Part shown: positions 30,877-42,280 of the stretch, in pieces
Layout: each line of letters begins with the position of its first letter
Position numbering within the stretch: the stretch's first letter is position 1
From: Clusia tigrina
Taxonomy: Eukaryota > Arthropoda > Insecta > Diptera > Clusiidae
Direction of reading: 5' to 3'
NCBI GenBank assembly: GCA_920105625.2
Contig: OV050032.1
Location: forward strand, 135,513,897 to 135,577,896
Length of the DNA stretch: 64,000 nucleotides
The notes under the pieces: model-generated
The model's input: only the letters and a program-made list of their open reading frames with translations
What the model was told of the DNA's origin: nothing
Database searches by the model: none
Position numbers and translations under genes: made by a program

Positions 30877-31134
30877 CCGCTAAAGGAGCGGGCTCCCTAA
30901 AATCGGAAAGCTTAATATAAAAATAATCTAAATATAAAACAAAAATGACAGATGTGTGAAAAATTGCGCAGCGATTCACCACCTTCGGGGGAACCCTCCT
31001 GGCAATGTAAAAGTGAATTATTATTGTAAAGTGGAAAATAAAGCATAGCCCTTCCGATGCAAATATAGTGGCTCGTGAAGAATATTGTGCGAACTTGGTG
31101 ATGTGAAAATAAAAAATTAAAACAAATAAATCCC

Positions 31135-31323
31135 TACGTCTACATCCTGAGATTCTCCACGATATAACAAAAGAAAAAGGATCTGTGACCCCGAAGATCC
31201 TCAGACCTAATATGAAGAAATTCTTGATTCAAATTACGTCTACATTCTGAGATTCCCAAGGGACCCTTCAGGATATACAAAATAAAAAGGCTCTGTGACC
31301 CCGAAGACCCTCAGAATTAATAT
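31135..31323 (+). repeat. Two-copy direct repeat in the errantivirus leader
   Basis: Copies at 31135-31213 and 31235-31323 share TACGTCTACATYCTGAGATTC, CTGTGACCCCGAAGA and CCTCAGA. The second has about 10 extra bases. Lies between the primer site and gag, a region that in gypsy holds regulatory and packaging sequences. Confidence 0.8.
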
Positions 31324-31624
31324 TCGCTTAAGAGCGATCATTGAAAATGGGACAGAGGTTCCTTAATTAAAATATAATATTCACCATGATGTGCACTATC
31401 GGGTCACTGGGTAAGCTCACAGTGTACGCCTATAAAATGAAAAATTCAATTTTATTATATAAAAATAGTGATGCAAGATATAAGCTAGATATCGTAAAAT
31501 GTATTTGGCGAATTGCTGGGTGTCTTTGATTATGGGCGACACAAGCTACAACCCCTTGCCAATATTTGCGAAAATAATAATTATAAACGATGGCGACAAA
31601 TAGTCGGAAAAATTTATATTTGTA

Positions 31625-31698
31625 ATCTTCGGCGAACTGCTGGGTGCTTATTGTATTATTTATTAATTATAGCACAAGGTTCGACTCCTTGCCAAGAT
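31625..31698 (+). other. tRNA-like fold with B-box in the errantivirus leader
   Basis: 74 bases. The ends pair as a 7-bp acceptor stem with one mismatch (31625-31631 with 31692-31698). Directly before the 3' strand is a canonical T-arm: stem CAAGG/CCTTG and loop TTCGACT, which includes the B-box word GGTTCGACTCC (31678-31688). The middle is AT-rich and I cannot form normal D and anticodon arms, so this is not called a tRNA gene. A degenerate sister module (GGCGAATTGCTGGGTG...CCTTGCCAA) lies at about 31504-31567. Confidence 0.4.
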
Positions 31699-32171
31699 TT
31701 ATAAAACTGTATGTGAAAATTTATAAAACTGTGCTCAAGGCAGCGCATTATCAACTGGTTATGGTCAACGGTATCGGTATTGCATAACAACAGCCGCCAT
31801 GGTCAGATATGTCCTGCCAGAGTGCACTTGTCGCTTTTGGCCATGGCAGCAAAATTTGAAATTGCATTGAATGCCGAGCACCGAGTGAAGGAAGTGTCCT
31901 GAGTCGGTTGCCCGTATTGACCTAAGCCAGAAATTATGTCAAGAATCTTAAAATGTTATTTTATGATATACTAAAACATTTTACATTTCAGCGATAACAT
32001 TACCAATGCAATCAATCTGCCTGTGAGTCCGAGAAAAAAATATAAGGAAATTGCGGCATCAGCTCAGCGGACTCACGCTAAAAGCAAACAAAAACAAAGC
32101 AGCGAATGAAGGAGTAAGGAAAAATTTACAAATAGAAGAAAACGAATTTGGTAAGTCAAAATATTTTTTTT

Positions 32172-33272
32172 ATGGATTCCTTGACCCGTTCGGTTACCGA
32201 GCTGACTGGCTCTGTGGGTGCACTAATGGTCGAGTTAATGAAGGCGGAAAATCGCATTCGTCAACTGCAACAAGTGAATAAACTTACCGTGACCCCAGCT
32301 GAGAACCCATTGTGTAGGCCAGAGAGCGAGGAAAATTGAAGGGAAATAGGCAGGTTGCCAGACTTAGTTAGGGACCTCCAGGGATTCGAGGGAAACCCAG
32401 CCCAATACGTGTCCTGGGTGACATCTGTTGAGGGAATCTTAGACGATTACAAGATCGCTAGGACGAAACCAATTTATAAGGCAATCCTCAAGAGCATCAG
32501 GGGAAATACTAGGGGTAACGCTGATTCTGCTTTAATATCCCATAATATTTCGGAAGTCGACTGGGCAGGAATAAAAGGTTGCCTGTCGCTTCACTACGCT
32601 GATAAAAGGGATATTCGTACCGAGCATCAGCTGGGTCAGCTGAGTCAGGGTAACCTAAAGATAGACGAGTTTTATGCTCGTGTAAACCACCAATTTTCTT
32701 TAATTATAAATACATTTAAAACCGAAAACTACTCTGCCGAAATCGTAGATGCACTGATCGAAACCTACAGGAATAGAGCGCTGGATGTCTTTTTAAGGGG
32801 ATTGAAAGGCGATCTTTCCCGCATGATTATTGTGCAAGGACCAAGATCACTACCCGAAGCCTACACAGCTTGTCTAGACATGCAGAATTTGAATTTTAGG
32901 AGCCATCCTGTGCACGGTGGTATAAATAGTTCTCGAAGTTAAACACCTGTTGTAAACAACCATAAGTTTCGATTTAGGCCGCAGGGTGGTTCCTTCCAGA
33001 ATCGGCATTTCGCTCACTGGACTGAAGCACCAAGGCCAGTGGAAAAAATGGAGGTGGACCCTTCTATACAGACGCGTCGGGCGAGCTTCTCAAACAGACC
33101 GCAACAAGGATTCCCATTCAAAAGGAAATCCGGCTTAGACAACTTCCGCCAAAAGCAGCAGAAGATGTTCCATATGGAAACTGTGAATGAGGACTATGCG
33201 AATTTGGCTGAAGACAATTCCGAAGATCAGGTCAATTTTATGTCAGGAGCCTATCCAGCGTACTTTACATAG
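32172..33272 (+). pseudogene. gag: Errantivirus-type gag with two in-frame stops
   Basis: ATG at 32172 (MDSLTRSVTELTG). The frame runs to 33272, interrupted by TGA (32337-32339) and TAA (32940-32942), with coding clearly continuing in phase each time. Capsid phrases: GFEGNPAQYVSWVTSVE, DVFLRGLKGDLSRMI and LPEAYTACLDMQNL. The C-terminus is Arg/Gln/Phe-rich without a CCHC knuckle, as in gypsy gag, and ends in VNFMSGAYPAYFT. Two point mutations appear to be all that breaks the frame. Gag would form the particle and package RNA. Confidence 0.85.
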
Positions 33273-33277
33273 AGTAC

Positions 33278-36200
33278 GTGGATAGCCAGGGCACTGTGTT
33301 GAAATTCTTGGTAGACACAGGTGCGAACAAAAATTTTATAAATGCATCTCTTTCTCTACATAGCAAAAAGCTTGCAAAATGCTTTTTTGTAAATTCAGCC
33401 TGTGGACGCATCCAAATCAGCGAAGAAGTTAGCGGTAGATTTTTTGAGCGCGTAGGAAATAATACCTCGTTAACATTCTACGTACTGCCAGGTCTCGAAT
33501 ACTTTTATGGCATCATTGGCGATGATACCCTAAAGGAATTAGAGGCAGTAATATACCGAAAAGAAAACGTTCTGACCCTTAAACCAAATATTAAAATTCC
33601 TCTCCTAGAAAAAGTATCTGAGCAGATCAATCAAATTTTAGAGAGTAACCTTTCTAAGAATACCCAAGAAAAACTCCGCAAGATAATTGAAGACCATATG
33701 CAATTTTTTGACCCAATAAGCAACAAGGAAATCCTTAATACAATCGTGAAGGCAGAAATCAGGATGATTACTAAGGAAGCGATTTATACAAAAAGCTATC
33801 CCTATCCGGCCTGCATGAGGGAGGAAGTTGAGAGGCAGATTGAGGAATTGCTTGAGGAAGGCGTCATACGCCCTTCAAAAAGTCCCTACAATTCCCCAAT
33901 CTGGGGCGTCCCTAAAAAACCAAAGCCTTCTGGCGAAAAACAGTATAGGATGGTTATAGGTTTCAGGCGCTTGAACTCTGTAACCGTCCCCGCTACCTAC
34001 CCGATTCCCGATATAAATTCTACACTTGCCAGCTTAGGTTCTGCAAAATACTTTACTACTATTGACTTGACCTCCGGATTTCATCAAGTTCCGATGAAGG
34101 AGTCTGATATACCGAAAACAGCGTTCTCAACAATGAATGGAAAAAACAAATTTTTGAGGCTTCCGTTTGGTCTAAAGAATGCTCCTACCATTTTCCAACG
34201 AATGATAGATGATGTGCTCAAGGAGTACATAGGAAAAACTTCCTATGTCTACATTGATGACATAATCGTCTTTGGAAAAAATGAGGAGGAGCACCTAGAG
34301 AACGTTGGCACAGTTTTTGCAACATTGTTGAGGGCAAACTTAAAAGTCAATCTGGAAAGACCCAATTCATGAAAACTAGTGTAAAATTACTTGGATATGT
34401 TATCACATCATACGGTATTAAACCTGATAGAAAAAAGGTGAGTGCCATTCAAGGTCTAGAACCGGCGGGTACGTTAAAGGATTTAAAGCGTTTCCTGAGC
34501 ATGACGTCTTACTATCGAAAGCTCATTCAGGACTATGCCAAAGTAGCCAAAACTTTGAATAATTTAACACGTGAAGAAAACGCTCAAGTGAAGGCTAATC
34601 AATCGAAGAAAGTGACGGTTGAGCTTCATTCTGTTGCCTTGAAAGCGTTTGCTGCTCTAGAAGAACTCCTAGTTTCCTCTGATATTTTAGCTTTCCCAAA
34701 TTTTCAGAATCCCTTTAATTTAACTACAGATGCATCAGATTTTGCGATAGGTGCCGTTCTGTCCCAAGGTGAGGTTGGCACGGATAGGCCCATTAAGCAA
34801 GACGGAAGAAAATTATGCCACCAATGAGAAGGAAATGTTATCCATTGTGTCGGTATTGGACAACCTACGTTCCTACCTGTATGGCGCATAAAACATTAAA
34901 ATTTACACTGACCATCAACTCCTAACGTTCGCGCTCAGAAATTGCAATCACAATGCCAAATTAAAAAGATGGAAGGCACGTACAACCACGAGTTGCATTA
35001 CACTCCTGGTAAATCCAACTATGTGGTTGATGCCTTATCAAGGATGAAATGTCGAATTGAGAACCAAGGAGAACTTCACGACGATGAGAATGGTGACGAC
35101 ACGACTACAGAAACTGCTAGTGAAGGAGCAACTGACTTATCAAGAACTGCGACAGCCGTTAAAGGCTCCACTACTGAAAGTGCTAGCGAAGTTGAAACTA
35201 TGCACAGTGCTGAACAAGATGCTTCCGACCTTAGAATTCACGTTGAAGCACCCCTGAACGTATTTAGGAATCAGATTGTGATCAGGGAAGGACGAGAACT
35301 TTTTAGTGTTGAGAATCCTCATGATGGGTACACCCGCCACTATGTGACTTTAGATAGCATTTTCCGCGACGTGCTAATAAGAATATAGAAAGAACGGTTG
35401 AACCCAGCGGTAATTAACGATGTTAAAATTCCCGAAAATAGGCTGCAGCTTCACCAAGAGGTATATCTCGAACATTTCCTTTATTATAAGATTAGAATAA
35501 CGCAGAGATTAGTAGAGGATATCGCGACTGTAGAAAGAATTTGCAGAATAATTGAGGAAGAGCACAGGAGAGCCCAAAGGAATCCTGTGGAGAATAAATG
35601 ACAAAATTTTGGAACGATACTATTTCCCCAGTATGGCAAGCTTAAATAGACATTTCACGAAAGCGTGCCGAGTAAATAAATATGACAGGCATCACTTCTT
35701 CCCAAAACTAAAGGATGCTCCTATCCCGACACATCCGTGCGATATTTTACACATCGATATCTTTGAAATTAGTGGGAAACATTTCTCAGCTGCATAGACA
35801 AATTGTCAAAATTTGCGAAATTCTTCCACATAAAGAATAAGCCCGCTGTACTTTTACGTAAAAAATTAGCAAAAATTATTCACTATTTTACAGTCCCACA
35901 CATGATAGTCACTGATAACGAAAGAGGCTTCGTCAGTCCTCTAGTCTCCAATTATGTTAGAGGGTTAGAAATTAGACTTTATCAAACCCCTATTCAACGG
36001 AGCGAAATGAATGGTAAAGTCGAAAGGCTTCTCTCCACCGATATTAAAATATACCGGTGTTTACAGAGAGAGTTACCCAACGCATCCCCAAAGGAATTGT
36101 CGTACATAGCTGCCGACCGGTTAACAATACAATTCATTCAATAACTAAGTACAAACCAAGCGATATATATTTCAATAGGGTACAAAGAATAATTATAAGG

Positions 36201-36440
36201 AGCTAGCAAATTTTCAAAACAAAATTTTTAGCGAAGTGAGGAATCGGATGGAGAAGAATGAGGAGTCACGAAATACCGATTGAATGAAAAAAGCCATGAC
36301 CCTACGAATTATGCACAGGGCGATGTATGTGAGGAGCAAACAAATGAAGGCAAAACAACGCCCACTTTATAAAAAGGAGGTTCAGTAACCACGACCGATG
36401 GGAAAAGAATCCACAAGGCTCAAGTAAAAAATTTGTAAAA
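33278..36440 (+). pseudogene. pol: Errantivirus-type pol: protease, RT, RNase H, integrase
   Basis: Lies in the -1 frame relative to gag, as usual in gypsy. Protease LVDTGANKNFI; RT with GVPKKPKPSGEKQYRMVI, TTIDLTSGFHQV and YIDDIIVFG. A one-base deletion near 34345 shifts frame, and RNase H (LTTDASDFAIGAVLSQG) is followed by a second shift near 34800. Integrase parts: linker with a Thr/Ser/Glu-rich stretch (35090-35220), HHCC region missing its second Cys (KACRVNKYDRH), then D in LHIDIFE, D in VTDNERGF and E in NGKVERL. C-terminal DGKRIHKAQVKNL ends near 36440. Many disruptions. Confidence 0.88.
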
Positions 36441-37279
36441 AAATTATTTAACTTAATTCCACCTTCCTTCGCGGGCTCGAATATAAATATAATTAATTCA
36501 AAAAACAAAAGAAAAAGAATTGTTTTTTTTAAATATAATATAATAACAGTAGTATTTAAATATAAAAAATTGTTTTAATAATTTGTAAGTTGTAAATTGT
36601 AAAAATAAAATGAGAATTTCCAAATATGGAAGCTATCACTCGAGGATAAAAGTAGGTTGTACATATGATATAAAAAAGGAGATCGAATTGTTAAAAGTTA
36701 AGAAAATATTAAAAGTTTGTTCTTGAAGATATGCTGTACTTGTAACGCTATTCTTTTGAGGAAGCTATCTGTCCTTTCGTGACTTGAATTTTTTGAATTT
36801 GAAACAAAAATGAATAAAGTTTTTCGCATAAGTCTAGTTTTCCTGCAATCAAGGCACAGAGCTCCCAGGAAAAGAATACGCGACAATTGCGAATGTTAGT
36901 TAAGCACTGAAGCCACGATTTTTTGGAGATTATCAGATTTTACATCAGAGAAAATTGTGAATTTTTAATTGAAATTTTTGTCAAAATAGATTGCTTATAA
37001 TTCCATGCGCTTGCGGTTTCAACACAAATCTCCGCGGGTGACAATCGAACATGGAAGTGGATGGATAATCAATGGTCACTTCAAGCCGTTACATACCATA
37101 GATTCAACGAAATTATTTTGGAACTGACGGGTGTAGTGCAACGCGAGCTTGAGGCAACTCCGATGAAGACGATCGTCGAACTTCATCTCAGCTAGACGAA
37201 AATGCGTCTTAACGAATTGCAGAGTACCAAATCGCTCTATAAATTGCATTGGATCGGCGTGGAAATGGGTAGCAGGATC
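36441..37279 (+). other. Region between pol and recognisable env
   Basis: In errantiviruses env begins just after pol. Here 36490-36680 is very AT-rich and no signal peptide or long frame is seen. A short frame at 36811 (MNKVFRISLV) has no recognisable env motif. I treat the stretch as probable env 5' portion too decayed or deleted to define. Confidence 0.35.
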
Positions 37280-37467
37280 TACTGACGCCACTGATTGGGA
37301 TTGTATTCTGCGTAGCCAAAATCAATTGGTCGACAACAACAATAACCAGCTTTTCATTAACAGAAAAATCTTGAATGCCACGCAAGAAGCTATAAAAATG
37401 GTTAACAATGTGGTTGATTTTGCAAATGACTTTGACAAAAACTTCAATGCGGAAAAGCTCGAAATTC
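37280..37467 (+). pseudogene. env: Errantivirus-type env fragment, upstream of element C
   Basis: Frame reading NQLVDNNNNQLFINRKILN and NVVDFANDFDKNF, ending at the insertion of element C at 37476. The heptad-like, Asn-rich character and its phase continuity with the fragment beyond element C identify it as the helical part of a gypsy-type envelope glycoprotein. The env of errantiviruses gives infectious spread between cells in insects; this fragment lacks the N-terminal part, so it cannot function. Confidence 0.65.
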
Positions 37468-37488
37468 TGTTGGCTATTATTGTGTGTA

Positions 37489-37529
37489 GGGGATTTAAGC
37501 GCCGCGACCTTTCGATCTATTGTGCCCCC
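37489..37529 (-). other. 3'-terminal fold of family C (shared with family D)
   Basis: On the minus strand: GGGG, CACAATA, stem GATC, loop GAAA, stem GGTC, GCGG..., CCCC. The inner hairpin has four pairs (one G-U) with a GNRA-type loop, and the outer G and C runs can pair. The same layout ends D1 at 60420-60464. Confidence 0.65.
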
Positions 37530-37558
37530 ATCAGTGGTTCAAAGTACATCTTTGAGTC

Positions 37559-40080
37559 CTATCTCTGGATAAACGTGATGACAACTTTTGTCTCCAGAGG
37601 CTTCACATCACTGGCATAGCCATGAAATAATCCCAAGTATTTTCTGCGGGTGTGCATGGGAGCCGGACATTCTGTCAACACATGCAAAGACGTATCCTCT
37701 TCCTCCACACAGAATCTGCAGGAGCCTTCCGAGGTGACCCCCATCCTCACCATATGTGAGTTCAGTTTACAGTGTCCTGTGAGTAGGCCTGTCATCATCC
37801 TAAGATTATTCTTAGAGAGATTGATGAGTGAATCGAATCCTTTTAGGTGGTATGTCCCACGCAGCCTCTTTGATACCCTCAGACCTGGTCTGTTAACCCA
37901 ATGTTTGTGTCTATGGTATCCCTCATCGATCCCAAGCTGGTTGAACAGCTTGCCTTTGCCTACACAACACAAGGGTTCTGGGCCAATAAAGGGTGTTGTA
38001 GCCCCCTTCCTTGCAAGTTCGTCGACAATCTCGTTCACTTCTATGCCAGCATGTCCTGGTACCCATAGATTGGTAACTTTGTCGCGTGAGCCAAGAGCAT
38101 TAAGTTTTTTGATGCACTCCCGTATCAGTTTCGAATTTACCTGATAAGAAGTAAGTGCTGTAATGGCCGCTTGGCTATCCGATAAGATAGCAATTTTCTG
38201 GCCCTCGTAACCTTTTTCAATGTTGAAATGTGCACATTTCTCAATGGCGTGGATTTCCGCCTGGAAGATGCTAGTATATTTGCCTCATAGTATTTGTTTC
38301 TAAGTCCAAATACCCCCGCGCCGGAACCCTCTTCTATGAGAGTTTTGTCGGTGTACCAGGTTATCATGGACTAATCTAACCTGTAGGTTTCGCTGAGACC
38401 TCTCCATGCGTTTTTGTTGCTCCACTCTGTGTTAAACAACTTAGTGAAACTGTAGCGCGTGTTTTGTAAACTCCTTCGGTATACAGATGTCTGGAATGGT
38501 ATTGATAATGTTTCGACCATCTGACTCTCGATGAGACTTTCAGCACCTTTGTTGGTTCGTATGGGGGGTGCATACGCCAGAGTCTGTGTTCTGACGACGT
38601 TATCACAGACCTTTTCAGCTGTTTTCAAGATGAATGAGGTTAGGCATATTGGCCTGAATGATTTGGGATGAAATGGATCCTTCCTTCCAGCCTTCGGGAT
38701 GAAAACTACCTTCGCCCTCCTCCATAGTGCTAGTATGTAGCCCAGTGCCAGACTACTCCTAATAATTTTTAGTAGTGGTTGGAAGATTAGATCTAACCCC
38801 TTTTGAGGCAGATCTGGAAAGATACCATTCACCCCTGGTGACTTAAATGGTTTTAATGTGTGGATGGCCCATTTTATCCGATCACCTGTGCATATAGATT
38901 TTGCTATAGCCCAGTGCTCATTTCTGAGTCTATGTACTGTGCCAGCACTACCCCATCTTCATTTCGTACAAAGGACCTTGGAAAGTGAGCTTTCAGAAGA
39001 AGCAAAGCTTTTTGTGCCTCATTTACAGTATAACTACCATCATCTCTCCTAAGAGTGAGTGATGAGATAGTGTGTTCCTTTGGTAGAGCTTTGTGCAGCC
39101 GGCTTGCTTCCGGAGCTTCACTGATACCTTCAGAGTATTTCCTTAAACTTATACGTTTGCCTCTTCTAATTTCCTTGTTGTAGTTAGTGAGAGCCAGCGT
39201 ATATTCCTCCCATTTACCTATGCTTTTAGCCCGGTTGAATAGTCTACGTACATTTGAAAGCTTATGACTCCACCATGAGTCCTTGGTGGATTTAACTTTG
39301 TTCGTAGGGCAACTAGCTTCTTATGAGTTTATTATGGCTTTATTTGCCTCTTCAACCGCTATTTCAAGTTCGAGCGAGTTCCTTATGGACTTGCCCAGAT
39401 TTACCTGGTTGACATTGTAGATAAGGTTCATAGAAAAGGACTCCAAGTTTGTTTTCCTGGAAGTTATTTTGTTAATGACTGTGGTCTGATTGACCCCAAT
39501 GTCGAACCTAATAATTCGGTGATCAGACATTTAAGGCTCATCAGACACAGTCCAGTTTTTGACTAAGCCATTTAAGTAAGAGTTCCCCATTGTTAAATCT
39601 AATACCTCATTCCTAGTTCTTGGTACGAAAGAGGGTGTATTTCCCACATAAAAGATTTCTGGGTCGCTACTGAGTATAAATTAAAATAGACACTCAACTC
39701 TTGTGTTTATGTTGGAGCCGCCCCAGATTTCATTGTGCGCATTGATGTCACATCCTATCAGCAGTGCCAGTTTTTTGGAGTTGGAGTACTCCACCAGTTT
39801 AATGGCTGCGTCCAGAGGATTGCAGAGTACATCTCCTGGGAAGTTTGCTGATGCCACCACCACTTCCTTCGTACTTCCATTGATGGATACGGGTACCTGA
39901 AGAGCGACTAAGTCTCCGGAGAGGTATTCTGAAAGACATATAAAGTAAGGTCTATTTCGTAGGATAATTCAAGCCCTATGGCAGGTGCATTGAGAACCAT
40001 ACACTTTCCGTATGTCTTTACCGGTCAGGCCCTTGGCCTGACCTAGGGGTCCTGAACCAGCACCAGCCCAAGTTGTTGTT
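37559..40080 (-). pseudogene. Family C ORF2: endonuclease, deleted RT, RNase H
   Basis: The endonuclease N-terminus is weak (about 40080-39900). VVASANFPGD, LIGCDINAHNEIWGG (39860-39710), NEVLDLTMGNS and MSDHRIIRFDI (SDH, 39530) are clear. The linker holds WSHKLSNVRRLFNRAKS. The RT starts with WRRAKVVFIPKAGRKDPFHPKSFRPICLTSFILKTAE in a frame ending at 38371 (quoted in two overlapping motifs: FIPKAG, FRPICLTSF), then jumps near 38560 to the pre-RNase H region, so the catalytic core is gone. RNase H: WYTDKTLIEEGSGAGVFG, then KLNSHMVRMG and CRFCVEEEDTSLHVLTECP. Several stops and shifts. Confidence 0.85.
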
Positions 40081-40190
40081 TGGTGAAACATCTCGTAATA
40101 ACCGCGGATGCGGCCTTAGCGTGATGCATATATATTTGTGCCACCCTGGTGCTAGTCATTCCATCTACTTGCTGGGTTCGTCCGCCTCCA

Positions 40191-41400
40191 TCAGAGTTTG
40201 ACAGTCCTCTGACGCAGTGTCTGCAGACATAAAGCTGGCCTGCAGCTGTATTTCGGGTAAACCCTCCTCATCACCCTCACGTTCGTGAGGTAGAAGGCTG
40301 ATTTCTTCGGTGACATTAGACACCGCCATCTTCTCAGCCACCTTAGTTGCGACATCCGCAGGTAAAACTGGTTGTATTGTCCAGTTGTAGCTCTTATCGT
40401 TGTCGTTGCAGCCCTACCAATCCGAGGTTTATGCAAGTGTACAGGCACCCGACCAAATCTGTAATGCAGGACGCTGCCGTACTTCTTTATAGCGTCTAGA
40501 GATTTGTCGTCGATCCCTATCGTTAGAAGCTTACCATTGTTTTCCTCCTTACTCTTCAAAATCCTCCACAACGAGGTATGGAGGCCCCCGTTCTGGGTCA
40601 CGAGAATATCTAGGAGCGTACCGTCTTCCCTACCTCCAACCTCAGACAAGTAGACCGTCATGAGGTGTATTCCTGGTAGCTTGTCACCCAGGCACGTCGT
40701 CAGATCTACTCCTTTCCAGCCAGGTAGTTTAGAGACTACTTCCTGCAGCCATTCCGTAGTTTCCTTGCCGAGGCAGTCTACCACTATGTGCCCTGGCCGG
40801 TAGTATATACCGTCAAATGCTATAACAGTTTTCCACCCTTTTGCCAAGACGTGCACGAGTGCTTCTTCAATTACTCCGAGTTGTTCTCGAGTAAAGACTT
40901 GCTCGGAAACGCTCTAGGTAGGACAGCTGGCATAGCTGGCAACGGACCGCCTGGTTCCAAAATTTATAGAAATGCGTTTATACTCCTTCTTCTTCTTCGC
41001 CACATTATTCGTCAGTTGAGAGACGTCTTTGGCATTCCGTTTTCGAGCTGCACTAGGAGATATAGTTTTGACACGATTCAGGGCTTTCTTTTTAGCCGCG
41101 TCGTGTGTCAAACCCTCCTTTAGGTACCTCGTATACCACTTCGCGCTGGCCCCGCTCAAATCAGTCGTCTTACGTATGTCATGAAACCGTAACATATTCG
41201 ACGATAGATGAGATACTGGGCCTCCGGTTTCACCACTCTTCCTAGTTAGCCCACCGGCCAGACCAGTACTTGTAGATGCCGTTGGTGTAGTTGTAGGTCC
41301 TACTATGCCTCTGTCAGTGGCATCTTTCCCTATCAGTCCAGGTCTATTTCCCTGTTGACCCCGCCGGTACGTGTTCTTGTTCCCGTCCGTTTTCCTCGTC
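40191..41400 (-). pseudogene. Family C ORF1 with DUF4780-like domain
   Basis: The N-terminus (41400-40914) has a stop near 41350, a Thr/Gly-rich stretch, then LSGASAKWYTRYLKEGLTHD and a Lys/Arg-rich segment (AARKRNAKDVSQL), a common start for this ORF1 type. The open 221-codon frame 40856-40191 carries the DUF4780-like domain: GWKTVIAFDGIYYRPGHIVV, WLQEVVSKLPGW, LMTVYLSEVG, LWRILKSKEENNG and VLHYRFGRVPVHL. One frameshift near 40910 separates the halves. Presumed RNA-binding partner of ORF2. Confidence 0.75.
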
Positions 41401-41481
41401 TGAAAGACATAAAATTATAGATATTTCGTAGAATAATACAAGCCCTAGGGCAAGTGGATCTAACATCAACCTTGTTGGCTA

Positions 41482-42280
41482 ACAAGGTTATCGTCCTGAA
41501 AGAACAAATTTCCGAAATAATCCGAGCTTGTCAGATGACAAAAACTGGAAACTGGATGTGGTAAACACCAATCTTTTAGACCAGGCCGAAACCAAGCAGG
41601 TTATTTCTGAAGAAGAGGCGCTACCTATCAAAATCTGGTAGAAACAATGGAATATGCCAAGCCATCTATATACGAGTATACGAATGGAACTATGCTCGTA
41701 TACGTGCTCTCGGTGCCAAAATTGAAGCCGAATAAATATCGACTAATGCTGTTGAGAAATACCTCGTCAGGCGGCAAACGTGTCGATGTCCTGTACAAAA
41801 GATTGCTGATGAATACTGAAGAAACTTATGGCATTACTGGCGATTGCCTCTCTATCAACAACGTGATAATTTGTGAGGAGAATCTGATAAAGAATCTACG
41901 CGTAGAAGGATGTTTACCAAGATTGCTGAAAGGTGGCAATGGTAAATGCCGGTTTGAAACATATAGTGATGAAGTCGTGGAGATCATTAACGGAAACACA
42001 ATTTTTTAACAAACTTCAATGGAACCGTCCGTGGCGGAAAGGAATCAAGAGGCCTAGAGGGCTCCTTCCTCATACAGCTCAACAATGAAACAGTGCAATT
42101 TGGCAATCGAAATCTCGTCAGCACGGAGACCAGAAGCCTTCAAGCTTTGCCATCGGTGCTGAGCAACGTAACTAATGAGGGCCTTAAATTAAACCTGGAG
42201 TATGTTCATGACCTTAGCCTTGTGAATATCAATCGTCTCAGCAAGCTCGGTGACAAATTCCATGTTTCAAATACGATAGA
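41482..42280 (+). pseudogene. env: Errantivirus-type env fragment, downstream of element C
   Basis: After the 9-bp duplication the reading frame resumes in phase. A stop at about 41560 and a frameshift follow, then an open stretch 41647-42009 (EYAKPSIYEYTNGTMLVYVL, GITGDCLSINNVIICEE) and another in 42060-42280 (SFLIQLNNETVQFG after a shift; SLVNINRLSKLG). These match the middle and C-terminal half of gypsy-type env by pattern. The membrane anchor and end are missing because A2 starts at about 42280. Dead fragment. Confidence 0.75.

Larger units (their letters stand above)
37477..41472 (-). mobile_element. LOA-like non-LTR retrotransposon family C
   Basis: A 3996-bp insertion flanked by the perfect duplication TGTTGGCTA (37468-37476 and 41473-41481); the env frame is restored across it. 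Minus-strand order: 5' end (41472-41400), ORF1 with DUF4780-like domain, ORF2 with endonuclease, deleted RT and RNase H, and a 3' UTR ending in a GGGG...CCCC fold shared with family D plus a 12-base CACACAATAAT-like tail. Related to D in endonuclease sequence (VVASANFPGD). Confidence 0.93.
30516..42280 (+). mobile_element. Errantivirus-type gypsy element (gag, pol, env remnants), interrupted
   Basis: Starts with an LTR opening AGTTAACA, the signature of gypsy-group errantiviruses, in a TATATA-type target. Order: LTR, primer site, long leader (to 32171), gag (32172-33272), pol in the -1 frame (33278-36440), env fragments (about 37280-37476, and 41482-42280). Element C (37477-41472) splits env with a 9-bp duplication. 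A2 begins at about 42280 and the env C-terminus and 3' LTR are absent. Stops and frameshifts in all genes make it a dead endogenous copy. Confidence 0.9.

Noticed and set aside
31625..31698. A functional tRNA gene
   Set aside because: Acceptor stem and T-arm look right, but no normal D-arm or anticodon arm can be drawn and the region lies in a retroelement leader.
36811..36900. Signal peptide of env at MNKVFRISLV
   Set aside because: The frame closes after about 28 codons and no env motif follows in phase; too weak to call.
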